This document shows positions 44,454 through 55,235 of a DNA stretch of 64,000 nucleotides, in pieces. The translations under genes were made by a program, and so were the position numbers. Positions within the stretch are counted from its first letter, which is position 1; every line of letters begins with the position of its first letter. The stretch comes from Parastagonospora avenae f. sp. tritici 18332-5. Lineage: Eukaryota; Ascomycota; Dothideomycetes; Pleosporales; Phaeosphaeriaceae. The notes below the pieces were generated by a model. That model had not been told where the DNA came from, made no database searches, and worked only from the letters and a program-made list of their open reading frames with translations. The stretch is taken from assembly GCA_022559985.1 (NCBI GenBank), contig JAFJTR010000044.1, positions 62,001 to 126,000 on the forward strand. Direction: 5' to 3'.

Positions 44454-45976
44454 TCACCAGCGTTTCCGTAGGTCTCTGTCATGCAACAGCCGGCTAGCGA
44501 GCATGAAGAGAGAGCCAAGGGTGAGGGATGCGCCCTGTCTTCGATCAGTCCGGGTATTCCTGAAATTTTCGATACCACTTACCGAGAAGACTATTAACCA
44601 TCGGTAGCCATCTTTTGTGTCCTTGTCTGTGATCAAAGCTCCCCCGATAGGAGTTCCAACCAAGCTAGCAACAGCGATGACGCTGTAGAAAGCTCCGATT
44701 CGTGCCCCAAGGCTACCATCGGGTGTGATTTGTCCTACTGCAGATGCCGGCAGCGCGTTGATGTTGCTGGCGGCGAAACCGTAGAGACCGACGAATCCCA
44801 CGAGGATGCCTATGGTGTCACCCAGTAGCCAGAGGAAGAGGCAGAGGAATCCTCCAAGGAGACCCATTGGCCAAAGGAAGTTGAGGCGTCCCACACGATC
44901 GGCTAGAAATCCGCCCCTGGTCTTGTCAGCATGATCTCAATATTGGTATTTTGGTGTCTTACAAGCTTCCGCCCACAATGCTACAAGCATTCATGATGCA
45001 TAGGAAATATTCGCTAACGCTATTACCCGGGAAGACGACATTGGCGTATGTTTCTGTTAGTGGGTTAGATGCTGGATTTTCGAAAACACGGTCTGAACGC
45101 ACTGATGTAGTATGAAGGAATCCATAATCCAAGGATCGCGAAGAACGTGCCAGCACAAAGTATGGTGTAGCGGATGTCGAGGAACCCGCGGAAATCGATG
45201 AGGGCGGCGCGACGTCCATCTTGGCCCTGTGGCTTGCTTTTTGATATGCATAAAGCTAAAGAGTAACAAATTCTGCGTGTGTCAGCATAGTACAGTCGTG
45301 TGGTTTTGCCTTGCTCACCCAATCTTGAGCGCTGCCAGCCGAACGGCGTTCGCAAATCCGACCGTTGGGACAAGCTTTTCGAGCATAAGTGGAAATCCAA
45401 TTCCTCCAAGTGCAGCGCCAGTGGACACTACACCCATAGCAAGAGATCGCCGCGCATTGAAGTGCTGTCCAACCACCGTAATCGCAGGTTGTATCCCAAA
45501 TGCGATGGTGAAACCCAGCAGCATCCCTTGAATCAAGAAGATTGACCAGAATTGACCAGCTTGAACGAAGGATAGCAGCATGAGGGCAAAGATAGTGCCA
45601 AAACCTGAGCCCAGGTAGAGCCACTAAGGATTGGTCAGTGTATATCGGAATCAAAGACGAGTATGGCACATACTTTGACGCCATAGCGATCACACAACGC
45701 TCCTGAAACGGCTGCAAGAGAGTTCATGAGAAACATTTGAAGTGTACCACAGAAGGCAATGGTAGTCGCAGGAGTATCTTTGAGGAACTCCACGGTGTAG
45801 TAGTTCTGGAAGAACCCAAAGCTGTTCATTATACCAAAAGAGGCATAATAGACAAGTGCAGAGCCAGCCACGGTTAGCCACGCTTCGCGGCCACCCTCAT
45901 ACTGTTTGAGTTGACATGATTCGGTATCAGTCTCGCTATCCGACGGCCGGCTTTCGGTGATGGACTTCTCACTCAT
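44454..45976 (-). CDS. MFS permease, monocarboxylate-transporter type (MCT)
   Basis: Six exons: 45976-45674, 45623-45319, 45272-45103, 45053-44963, 44916-44583 and 44534-44454, giving 427 residues; all five introns are 46-50 nt with clear donors and acceptors. The last intron is 48 nt, in frame and stop-free, so its retention would only add 16 residues. The ATG at 45976 (MSEKSITE) is preferred; an ATG at 46069 is separated by a likely leader intron. About twelve helices can be traced, from AWLTVAGSALVYYASFGIMNSFGFFQNYY through QGMLLGFTIAFGIQPAITVVGQHF and RRSLAMGVVSTGAALGGIGFPL to PMGLLGGFLCLFLWLL and FYSVIAVASLVGTPIGGALI. Fungal MCT-type permeases move monocarboxylates, vitamins or secondary products across the plasma membrane. 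Confidence 0.85.
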
Positions 45977-48919
45977 GACTGTCGATAGGGTGCTGTCCAA
46001 AAAATAAGGGAATGAACGGAACAGCTCACATCGAACCATGTCTGGTGATCCTGCTGTAGATATACTCATCAGCTACAGTGCTAGCGTGTATGTGCGACTG
46101 AACTCATTGCAGCGATTCGTGATCCAATAGCAGGTGCTGCTGCCATCTCGTTTGACGATCCGCGGCCAGGATGGAACCGGAAGTTTGCTTGCTGTGCCTA
46201 CCACTGTGCGCTGTACATCGATGTACATTCTTTGATTGTCATATGGAATGTGCACTCGATTATGGCCCGATCGATGACCTTCTGGTTCCATGGATAAGAT
46301 GAATGATTTCAAAGAATCTCATGTCACAAGCGGAGTATGAGGGAGAGTACCGAACACAGGTTGGGAGCTTTGGAGCACCCCTCGCTCGACCGTACACAGT
46401 CGTCTCCAAATGAAAGACATGAGAGATGGCATATCCCAGTCGGATGTACCCCAACGACCATGTATTCGGTAACTTTTTGATCGACTCAAAGGCTTTCGGT
46501 CTGTAATCAATGGTGCCCAAGCGTCATTCCGCTGGAGATCAGGTGAATGGATGCGCTTTCAAGCAAAGGGTCCAGTCATTCGCTTTGCTCGAGCCTCTCT
46601 GTACGACCACATTCGAAGGGTCGCGAAATGACACAGCATCTGAAATACGTCATAGAAACGGAATCTATCACTTAAGTGCCCCCAGCAGTTGTAACATTGA
46701 TCACGTGTTTGTGTCCGGTAAATCGCAGGAGTCTTATCAGACGTCGAGGTTGCAACGAAATCAGACGCTTGAGGTTCCTTCAAACTAGGTGTGGATACTA
46801 TTTCTCCCACAGGTTATCTCACTCAAGATTTAGTTCCGTGGAGAGGAATTTGAGACAGCCCGGCGTCCGAGATATTCGCATCTAAGCCTTAAACCCGTGT
46901 GTGATACCCTGAGAGCGGCAAAAGTAATGGGTACAAGTAGCGTCATCGATAGTAGAGGCCGTAACGCATAGGATGCAGGGGCGAAGCGAAGATCCGGGCA
47001 CGTCTCCATGCACCAATCTCCCAGTTAGTCCAGCATGACTCTATAGCTGCATGCGCCCGACAACTTCGTCTAGAAGCTTCTCAACGGTAGCATGAGCAGC
47101 TGACACATATCTGCCGCCGTTGCAACTGGTATTCAAAGCCCGCTGTACTGCGTTTGTGGGTTGATGCGCCGTCCCGAATACGATGTTAGCTTGCAGGTTG
47201 TTCGTTGCGCTGACAACACCTCACCAATCCTGCCCTTCCCAGACACCGGATAGACGGGTGGAAAGCCGCGCGTGTACAGAGCCCATGTATACACGGGCGT
47301 GGGGGGCCCACCATTTAGTCTGAATAGGACAAATATGTTGGTAGTTTTGATCGCCAAGGAAAGAATGCGGCAGAATTTAGAGCGCCCATATAGCCTAATC
47401 CAGTAAATGTTTCCTGCGTCCGCAGACATTCTCGGAAACCAGGTATGGTTTCATACCATGCTCCGACATGGTTGTAACCATGGTCAGATCCAAGTGCCTG
47501 CGGTGGCTTGAGTTCAAGATCTGCTTGTCACTACAATCGACGCAAAGGACGTCTGAAGGCCTGAATCGAACTGCCATCACTGGTGAGCCAGGGACATCTC
47601 ATCTCTCCGTTTTCAACGTGATCGATGGGTGCAATCACTCTTGGGCTAGACCCAAACCCCAAAACTTCTGTCCTGTCCAGGAGGCAAAAGCTCTCTTACC
47701 GCAAAAAGGATGCATCCTAGCTCCAAGTACCGGGTACGGGGAAATTGAGTATAATGAAACTCGATAAGATCGAGGATATCATCCTGGTATGTGGAATGCA
47801 GCGTTGCATTCCCTTGAAGGCGCTTGTGGTCAGAGCAACAGCGCTAAAGACAAATCTTAGCGATGACCATGGTTCGATTTGACTGGTGCAAATGCCGAGT
47901 ATGGAAAACTCACCTGGCTTTGTTTGGTGCAACCTACAGTCGATGTGGCAACGCGAATAGTCGTCACCAGAGCCAGAAGAAGGCCAACCCGTCGGGATAC
48001 TTATCTTCAGCTGCTCTTCTCATGCCCGTCCGAGAGATTCTGTCTCGTTTTTGGTGAGGATAAAGCCCTCCAAAGTACTGAACAGTCAAGGGAGAGCTGA
48101 GAATATCGATGAAGTGCTGCTTCTCCTTCGATATGCTTGAGTCTCGGTTGAGCGTGATGGTCTCTAAGGCTGTCCTTTAAGCTTGTCAGTCACACCAAAT
48201 CTTTGTTTCACTTAGATGCTAATGCCTTCCAGATGACCCAATGCGCTACTCTTGTCATGGTGTGTCATACCATTCAGTCTATCCACTTGGGTAAGAACGC
48301 AATCGATTCATGTCGAAAGGAGCGGCTCGGAGACCTGCCTTTCAATCAAGAAGTTCTTCCGTTTTACATGGTACAGAAGCCTTTCAACATGGTGCGACCG
48401 AGCGCATCATTCGGCACAGACCGCAGTGTATGGCGCTGAGCAACGAGCATGCCCATGATGTGGGGTGAGAAGGCCTGACAAGGCTCTCCCCGAGATGAAA
48501 TACGGCCTTCGACCGAGTGTGGTCGCACTCTTGTCGTTGGTTCTGTGCGATGTCGCTGAAAGACTTTCGGTGGTCACGTCACACAGCATAGAGGGGCGCC
48601 GAACCTTGCTCGTGCATCACCCAAAAAGGACCGATTTTTTTCTAGATTGCCAAAGGGTCAACCCGAATCTTCACGCGTCGTCCATGGAAAAAAAGATGGC
48701 GGGGCATCGGTGGTATTCCACCAGCTGGCGATATCGTGACGTTCCGTGAGGGGAAGTCGCGGCCGCTACGACGTCATCTACCGCTGGTTGCTACCGCTTT
48801 CGCTGTTTCCGTGATCACCCCTATAGTTTCCATCACATCAAGTCATCCTGCCTTACATCAAGGCCGACATTTCTAGTCCTCAAACATCGAATTGTGTCTC
48901 GTAAAAATCCTGGAGCGCT
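45977..48919. other. 2.9-kb intergenic region between permease and methyltransferase
   Basis: A probable leader intron of the permease (GTGAGC to GGACAG, about 46.0 kb) lies at its start. The rest has only short frames; one at 47879-48100 has an uninterrupted hydrophobic start but no family. The last 150 nt before 48920 are C/T-rich. No zinc-cluster regulator or biosynthetic gene is hidden here as far as I can see. Confidence 0.45.
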
Positions 48920-49738
48920 ATGTCGACAACCACAGACCTACCAAACACAGACCTTGCGTGGTTCGACGAACGACCCTCCGAGAGCCAGATTCCCCAGTCA
49001 GCTAGACAACTACTCGAAACCTATAGCGGCATTGTACCGGAAAATGTAGTTGAACACGTCGTAAACCTTCGCAACAAGGCGTGGCGGATTCATCCTTATC
49101 CGTGTATCGGACAATTCCGATTCCTTGAACCGGGTATTGATGAACTGGACGAGTATGCGGAGGTCATCGAACGGCTCCGCAAGGGAGAGAAGTTACTGGA
49201 CATGGCATGCTGCTTCGGTCAGACTACTCGCCGTTTAGTCGCAGATGGTGCTCCATCAGAAAACATCTACGGATGCGATCTTGAGAAAGACTTCATGGAT
49301 CTAGGCTACGGATTGTTCAATGATCGCGATAGTCTCAAGACTAAATTTATGGTGGCAGACATATTTGATCCTTCGTCTCCACTGAAAGATCTCCAGGGCA
49401 GCTTCGACATGATCTACGCAGGATCATTCTTCCACCTGTGGGGACTGGAGAAGCAAAAGGAAGTGTCAAAGCTACTGGTACAACTGCTACGCCCAAACGC
49501 TGGTTCAATGATACTGGGTCGTCAAGTAGGAGGTGCCGAGGCTCACGAAATAGTTTCTGCCACTTACACAATGTATCGACACAACCCAGACAGTTTCGAA
49601 CAATTGTGGAAAGAGATTGGGGACGATCTGGGCATAACTTTCAAAGTCAATGCAAGACTTAAGAGTGCGAATGATAACCACTTCGAAGGAGGCGATCCAA
49701 ATGTGAGGAGAATTTACTTCTCCGTCCGAAGGGAGTAG
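48920..49738 (+). CDS. SAM-dependent methyltransferase, AusD-like
   Basis: Intronless, 272 residues. SAM-binding motif I is KLLDMACCFGQTTRRL (about 91-106); the family usually has D-x-G-C-C-F-G-Q, so one glycine is replaced by alanine here. APSENIYGCDLEKDFMDLG (acidic residue of motif II), KFMVADIFD and FDMIYAGSFFHLW follow in the expected order. The sequence type, including the N-terminal WRIHPYPCIGQFRFL, is that of methyltransferases such as AusD in fungal meroterpenoid clusters, but homologues also occur alone. No core biosynthetic enzyme is nearby. Divergent from the MFS permease across 2.9 kb. Confidence 0.85.
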   Translation: MSTTTDLPNTDLAWFDERPSESQIPQSARQLLETYSGIVPENVVEHVVNLRNKAWRIHPYPCIGQFRFLEPGIDELDEYAEVIERLRKGEKLLDMACCFGQTTRRLVADGAPSENIYGCDLEKDFMDLGYGLFNDRDSLKTKFMVADIFDPSSPLKDLQGSFDMIYAGSFFHLWGLEKQKEVSKLLVQLLRPNAGSMILGRQVGGAEAHEIVSATYTMYRHNPDSFEQLWKEIGDDLGITFKVNARLKSANDNHFEGGDPNVRRIYFSVRRE

Positions 49739-50487
49739 CTCTTTTGCATGAATGCATCTTCAATTCCCTCCTTTTTGTTCCTGGATAACTACGGCAGCGC
49801 TACACCGTGACGATCCCAACATGACAGACACCTTAGGCTAGGCGGGAGGCACGACAAGTCTAGAGTCTTGTTCAGTACCTACCCACCGGTTCAGGTACCT
49901 GAAGATCACACCATCAAGACACACAAGATCCTCGGATCTCTCATTCAGCCCCACCGGGGTCATTCTCTAGCGCCGGCGATACCTGGGGTAAATCGATTTG
50001 GTTGCTATTTTAAGGCAGCGGATCTGCACCCTATGGCTCGACACGCGATTTTGCCGGCATCCAGACCGGGAGGGAAATACACCTGCAGCAAGCATCCCAG
50101 CCGCGCGCACTTTGCATATATTCGCTCCATATCATTTTCCAATACTTCTTCCAATCTCTGGCGGCCGGCTGATGCAGCACGGGTAGCGCCATGCAGGTTC
50201 GCCAGACTGTCTCCATCTACCGGCGGAATGAGGTCGTGTTCATCTATCAATGTTACGCGGTCTAGGTCGCGCGGTGTGCGCTCGATGGGGACGTGAATGC
50301 TAGATGCGTCGACTTCATCTATTTGCAAATGAAGTGAACGAGACTGCGCATGGCGCTTGGGCTACTTTGCCTATGCAGCATGCCGGCATGGAAGAGTTTT
50401 TCTTTCTTCTTATAAGTAGCAACCTTGTCCGGTGAGCAAGTATCGTCCAGCCTCTTCGGTACGTGCCAATCCTCGAAACGAACCGAC
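49739..50487. other. Intergenic, promoter of secreted protein
   Basis: 749 nt. A TATAAG box lies at 50411-50416, 72 nt before the next ATG. A 107-codon minus frame at 50005-50328 with an ATG has a protein-like composition (Leu/Asp/Ala/Arg-rich) but matches no family I know and lies between the flanking genes' 3' and promoter regions. Confidence 0.45.
50411..50416 (+). promoter_or_regulatory. TATA box of secreted-protein gene
   Basis: TATAAG preceded by a T/C-rich run, 72 nt upstream of the ATG at 50488, a normal spacing for a fungal core promoter. Confidence 0.45.
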
Positions 50488-51502
50488 ATGAAGCTCTCCA
50501 TGGTCGTCGCCGCAGCTCTCGCCGCGAGCGTAGAAGCTGCTGCTTTCCAGAAGCGCCAGCAGGGCTATCCCGATGGTAAATAATACTGCTGTCGTGCCTA
50601 GCAGCAATGTCTAATGCAACGAACAGTGAGCGATTGCGGTCTCGATGCTTTCGAAGGCCACACCGCAGAAGCCGCGCTCTTCTGCAGCAGCATCCTGAAA
50701 TCAGGAACTGCCACTTCGACCGTGACAGTCGGCGGAACGACAACCGTGACCACCACGAAGAAAGTCACCACCACGGTCATTCCTCCAACCAGCAAGAAGA
50801 CGAGTGCCACACCTTCGCCGACACCCACTCCTACGCCGACACCTACACCGACATCCAAGCCTGCGTCTTCTTCCTCCAAGCCAGCATCGTCCTCCAAGCC
50901 CGCCTCATCATCACCCGCCCCCGCTCCATCTTCAACAATAGTCACTTCCCCATCGCCGTAAGTCCACCTCCCCATCCCCAGCCCTCCTCGTAGCACCACC
51001 CTAACAATCTCCAACCTGACACTAACATCCCCTGAGCACCCCCACCGCTGCCCCCGGCTGCGGGATAGTCGCCTACGTAAAATCCACACCAGCCTACTAC
51101 TTCGAATCCAGCGGCACAAAGAACACCTTCAATGCGTGCCAAGCCCTGTGCCGCGCGGACGCCAAATGCCTGTCCTTCGGCTACGGCGAGGCAAACTGCA
51201 TGCTCTTCGACGTGCTCGCCGCCGACAACACAAACTATAACCCTTCGAGCCCGTACACGTTCTACGACGCCGGGTGTCCCGCGGAACTGCCCGTGCGCAA
51301 AAGGCAGCTGGGCATCAGTCTGGGCTTGCCAGGAGGAGGGATTAATATTAGTCTGGGGCTGGGCGGGCCGAGGGAGATTAGTAGTGCGTGTAGTTGCTTT
51401 ATTACAAAGGGCCCGGCGGAGACGACGGTTACGAGGACGACTAGTAGTTATGTGACGAGGACGGCGACGGCGACGAGTGTTGTTACGACTACGGCGGCGT
51501 AG
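50488..51502 (+). CDS. Secreted protein: Ser/Thr/Pro linker and PAN/apple-like Cys domain
   Basis: Three exons, 50488-50575, 50627-50957 and 51037-51502, 294 residues. Intron 1 is 51 nt (GTAAAT, TCTAATG, ACAG) and intron 2 is 79 nt (GTAAGT, CTGAC/CTAAC, an unusual GAG acceptor). A signal peptide (MKLSMVVAAALAASVEA) is followed by a Lys-Arg site (QKRQQ), suggesting Kex2 processing. A Thr-rich stretch, a (Pro-Thr)n run and repeated S-K-P-A-S-S linkers are likely O-glycosylated. The domain after the linker has the Cys pattern C-G-I-V-A-Y, ACQALC, DAKCLSFGYG, NCMLFD, AGC, like small PAN/apple-type modules of fungal secreted proteins. A second Lys-Arg (RKRQLG) is followed by a Gly-rich and a Thr/Ser-rich tail. 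Role unknown; probably cell-wall or extracellular. Confidence 0.8.
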
Positions 51503-51515
51503 ATGGTGAGGAAAA

Positions 51516-51542
<27 letters not shown>
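51516..51542. repeat. TG dinucleotide microsatellite
   Basis: 27 nt of alternating TG (13.5 units) 14 nt after the stop of the secreted-protein gene. Confidence 0.95.
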
Positions 51543-51547
<5 letters not shown>

Positions 51548-51785
51548 GTGTTTAGCATGAGTTATTCTACTGTCTGTTGTTAATGACCTGGAGCTTGAAT
51601 AATGTGTGTTCTATTGCTTACCTTGCCATCCAACGTCCCAATCATGTCGTCCTCAAATTTTACTCCTCTTCTTCGCTCTGAAGTCCATGTAGAAGCCGCA
51701 ACCGTGAAGTGTAAAGAGGATATATATCTGCCGCTATCAATGCTTTCTGTCGATCATAAACGCCCTGAAAATGCATCCCTCATGA

Positions 51786-51805
51786 ATCCATCCATCCATC
51801 CATCC
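51786..51805. repeat. ATCC tetranucleotide repeat
   Basis: Five perfect ATCC units in the convergent 3' region. Confidence 0.9.
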
Positions 51806-51996
51806 CTCTCTCAAAACGCCCTTAATCCCTATACAAAAAATAAAAGATGTTCCATTACAGGGTATTTGCCACATCGTCGAAGAAAGAAAGAAGTCGAAAA
51901 CAGAAAAGAGGTCGCAGACTCGCTCGCTCAAATGGTCTAGGTGTTGAAAAGGTAAACAGGAGAAGGGAATGGAAAAGCCGTCATCGTAAGTGTAAT

Positions 51997-53279
51997 TTAT
52001 GCTTGCCCCGTCATAGGCTTCCAGACGTCCTTGTGTCCCTTCTTGCCCCAGAACTCTTCAAACCACTCCTGGCACTTCCCGCCGACCCAGCAGCCCGCGA
52101 AATGCACGAGCAGGTCGCCGTCGCGGTAGCCCATGTTATCGCCGCCCTGTGCGTACGCGTTGAATTTGCGCTGCGGGTATATTCCGACGTGGTTGCGCAC
52201 GAGCTGGTGTTCCAGCATCAGGTGCTTGATGGCGTCCTGCTCAGCCCCGCCATGCTCCTTGCCCATGAGCATCGTGTAGTCGGTCATCATCTCCAGCGTC
52301 CAACGGGTAAACGCGCTACGGCGAAAAAACGTGCTGCCGGTGTTGACGCTCTGGTGGTCCTGGGTAATGAGGATGTCGATGTCCTCGACGCGAAAGTCCG
52401 CGGGGGTGTTGATGTGGGTGGGGTTCTTTTTCAGCTGGCCGTCGAGGATCGGGGTGTCGCGCATGAGGCCGGCTTTAAGGGCGGCCGGGGATAGGATTTC
52501 TTGGGCGAGGTCGTAGTCGGGGGTCATGATGATGATGTCGGTGTCGATCAGCCAGACCCATTCGGCGCTGGGGTAGCGGTAGAAGGCTTCGGCGACGGCG
52601 GGGATCTTGGACCATGTCTGGAGGGTGTTAGTGCTGGGGTGGTTACAGGTACTTTGGAGAGGCTTACGCGGTGAGCTTCGCCAATGTCGTAGCGGCTGGT
52701 GTTGAGCCACAGGTTCTGGTAGCCGTGCTTTGCGCAGTACTCCTTGCGGTCCTCGAGCACACGCGTGAGGACATTGGGAATAGCGCTGTTGTGGCCGCCG
52801 CCGTCGCTGGCCGTCAGCACCACGATGTCGCTGTTCTTGGGGGTGCGCGCATAGCCGTCGAAGCTGCTGGCGTACTTGGGCACCTTCCAATCCCACTCGG
52901 GCTGGGCCTTGAAGTAGCCGGGCTGCGGCGTGTCGTTCTGCGTCTCCACGGGGGTTATGGCCTCGCCGGGGGCATAGTTTCTGTAGTACTCGACGGGCAC
53001 GTCGCCGAAGAAGTTGAAGAGCACGATGAAGATGGTGATGGCGGAGATGGCGAGGATAATGGCCCTGCGGGTATAATTAGCATCTACAGCATGTATTTAC
53101 GCCCTGCGTACGCCCTGCGTACGCCCTGCAAATCGTTGCTGTATGCGCGCCGTCTTCGGGGTCTTGGTGGGCTATGCCGCACAAATAAAACTGGGTGCCT
53201 GGACAAGGAAAGGCACGTACTTTCGCGGCAGCACCTGTAGAGCCTGCATATTTCCGAAGTTGGGAAGTGATCGCAGCAT
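51997..53279 (-). CDS. GT34 glycosyltransferase (GMA12/MNN10 family)
   Basis: Three exons, 53279-53221, 53064-52668 and 52617-51997, 358 residues. Intron 1 is 156 nt and carries an 11-bp tandem repeat; intron 2 is 50 nt. A type II anchor (AIILAISAITIFIVLFNFF) spans about residues 21-39, straight after the first splice. The lumenal domain has the family features: SDIVVLTASDGGGHN, KHGYQNLWLNTSRYD, TWSKIPAVAEAFYRYPSAEW, the DxD motif WLIDTDIIIM (Asp177 and Asp179), ITQDHQSVNTGSTFFRRS and LLVHFAGCWVGGKCQEWF near the C-terminus. Relatives are Golgi alpha-mannosyl- or alpha-galactosyltransferases that elongate N-glycans; sequence alone does not tell which sugar is used. Confidence 0.92.
53098..53130. 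repeat. Three tandem 11-bp units in GT34 intron 1
   Basis: TACGCCCTGCG occurs twice in a row, then a third time with a terminal A. The array lies inside the 156-nt first intron, which is about three times longer than the others in the window, and probably explains its length. Confidence 0.9.
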
Positions 53280-54644
53280 CTGGCAAAAGTGCGCGAAAAA
53301 GAGGACAGAGGGCGGTCTTAGGGAAAAGAGGATCTTAAGAGAAACGAATGGATCTGGGCGAAGGAAGATAAGAACCCGTAAAGGACCCCCTTGAGGGCGC
53401 TCAGCTCTCGCATCCGGCACCGCCAACCCTCAGCACCAAGTCAAAGGGCCACGCCGCTGCCAAAACAGCACTACCCCTAGTGAAAGATACCGCCGTGATA
53501 AGCCACCCTAAATGCTGACTCGGCAGGCTCCGGTGCCGTGATTGGTCACAGTGAGTTCAACGTTTTTTTTTTCGGTGCGAAACTCTTTAATGCGCTAATT
53601 TCACTCATGGCAAAGTTGACGCGAGGACATCGTGAAATCTCGCTGGCGCCCCCTTTCATGTGCGCAACTGCGCGCGCTGGTCTCAACGTGAATCTTCGTC
53701 TCTTCTAGACGACAGCTAGCTCCCCGTCGCTGCAATATCGCTGCAGCAACAGCTCTCTGCGCCATCAATTGCTGAACGCACCCAGCCGGCGCGTCATCTC
53801 CGCCTCGTATCCTTCATGCTGTGATCTGCCCCATTCGGCGTTGCGCCACTGACTCAGGCTGAGCTGGCCTCTTTGCGCCCGTAGGGGTACATGTAACGTT
53901 GTGCCACTCAGGTCGCGCAAAGGGCAGCCGCCCGCAGACGGGCAGAATCGCGAGCATCTGTTGAGGAGCACAGAATGACACCTTTGACAGCGTCCAAGAG
54001 CTCGCAGCACGGATGATGGATGATCGACTGCTGGGGGTCCGCTGTCAAAATCGCGAAACGGAAACCGCCTTGCAGGGGTGGCGGAACAGCCGGAGACGCC
54101 AAATTTCCTCGCCCAACAGAGCATAAGGTTCAATATGATTACCAAGTACTGCTCAGCATCAACCCTCGCAGAATAGGCCTCTTCACAGCATGCGACTCAT
54201 GCGACTCGATCCAGGATATCTACCAGCCTCGTGGAGCAGGCCATGTCACATCGCGACCGCAGTAGGGCTGTGTATAAATAGCGCACCGTGGTTCGTTCGG
54301 GGCTCGGGAGCCGCTCTTGCTCTATTGGCCACCAGGCCTGAATTCAAAATCTGCTAATCACCGTCACTCAACGGCATCTTCGGACGTAATGCGGAAGCTC
54401 GATTAGCCTACAACATAGCACGACCAGAAACGTAGCACTAATTGCCTATCTTGTTCACTCTTCTCTCATACCGGAAAGGTCCTGCTTTTGCCTATTCCAC
54501 GCTAAACCAGACTCGTTCAATCCCACACATCCGCCTCCAGTACGATGCCGTACTTCACTGAGATTGCTTCAAAAGCTGGGTAAGCAGTTTCTCACATTAT
54601 CCCTCGCGATCTTCCAACTCGACGGTGCTATTCAAACTCTACAT
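53280..54644. other. Intergenic between GT34 and thioredoxin-like gene
   Basis: 1.36 kb, divergent promoters. Frames in 53.3-54.3 kb are short and overlapping. A good TATAAATA box lies at 54273-54280. A 12-codon ATG exon candidate (54544-54579, followed by GTAAGC) lies in front of the thioredoxin-like frame but its phase does not join to it. Confidence 0.45.
54273..54280 (+). promoter_or_regulatory. TATA box candidate (TATAAATA)
   Basis: Perfect TATAAATA about 264 nt before the ATG at 54544 and 365 nt before the one at 54645; it points to a plus-strand transcript starting near 54.3 kb. Confidence 0.4.
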
Positions 54645-55235
54645 ATGATGATCGCGTCTTCGACTCTATCACGGCCCCCCCATGCTAACGTCATACAGTA
54701 TGCTAAACCCCAAGCCCAACACCAAGGCCACCCATCAGCACCAACATCTCCACCCATCTGCACCCATCACCATCTCTTCCCCACACGCACTAAACCCGCC
54801 CCAGACTTCCACTCCCTCCTCAAGCCCTGCACCGGCAAAACCCTGCTCGTCGCCCACTGGCCCGGCGACAGCACGTCCGCCGCCCTCATCTCCTCCCTCA
54901 AGAAACTGCTGCCCAAGCGCGAATTCGCCACCCACGGCGTCACCGAGGCCTTCATCTTCGATGTGTACGGTCTGCCGGAGCTGTCGGGCGAGCTGGGTAT
55001 TGACTTTGTGCCGTGCTTGATGTGGTATATGGATGGGGTGCAGGATGCGGTTGTTTGGCATCAAGGTATGTGAGATGGGGGTGGAATGGGGAGGAGGGGA
55101 ATTTGCTAATTTTTGGATGTAGGGTGTATGGTAGAGGGAGAGAGTGTGGAAAAGGGGATTAGTAGGGTTGTTGAGAGGGTTAAGGGGAGTTATGAGGTTG
55201 GGGCGGAGATGGAGGATAGTGATAGTGACTGGTAG
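54645..55235 (+). CDS. Thioredoxin-like protein (5' end uncertain)
   Basis: Two exons, 54645-55065 and 55123-55235, 177 residues with the ATG at 54645; the 57-nt intron has GTATGT, a GCTAAT branch site and GTAG. The coding core is GKTLLVAHWPGDSTSAALISSL, AFIFDVYGLPELSGELGIDFVPCLMWYMDG and the tail RVVERVKGSYEVGAEMEDSDSDW. The strand-helix-strand pattern and VPCLMWYMDG resemble a thioredoxin fold where the cis-Pro region V-P-x-x-x-x-Y-x-x-G is kept. The usual CxxC is replaced by WPGDST, so redox activity is not expected. The start is insecure: the first 50 residues look unlike protein, and an upstream exon beginning MPYFTEIASKAG (54544) would be the natural start but joins out of frame. Confidence 0.5.

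Larger units (their letters stand above)
51503..51996. other. Convergent 3' intergenic region
   Basis: 494 nt between the secreted protein's stop and the stop of the GT34 gene. Contains the TG microsatellite and the ATCC repeat listed separately, and A-rich sequence. No gene. Confidence 0.6.

Noticed and set aside
44454..49738. Secondary-metabolite gene cluster
   Set aside because: Only a permease and one methyltransferase; no core synthase, oxidase or pathway regulator in the window.
50005..50328. 107-codon minus frame with ATG and plausible composition
   Set aside because: No family and no splice partners; lies in the promoter of the secreted protein. Could be a remnant; needs expression evidence.
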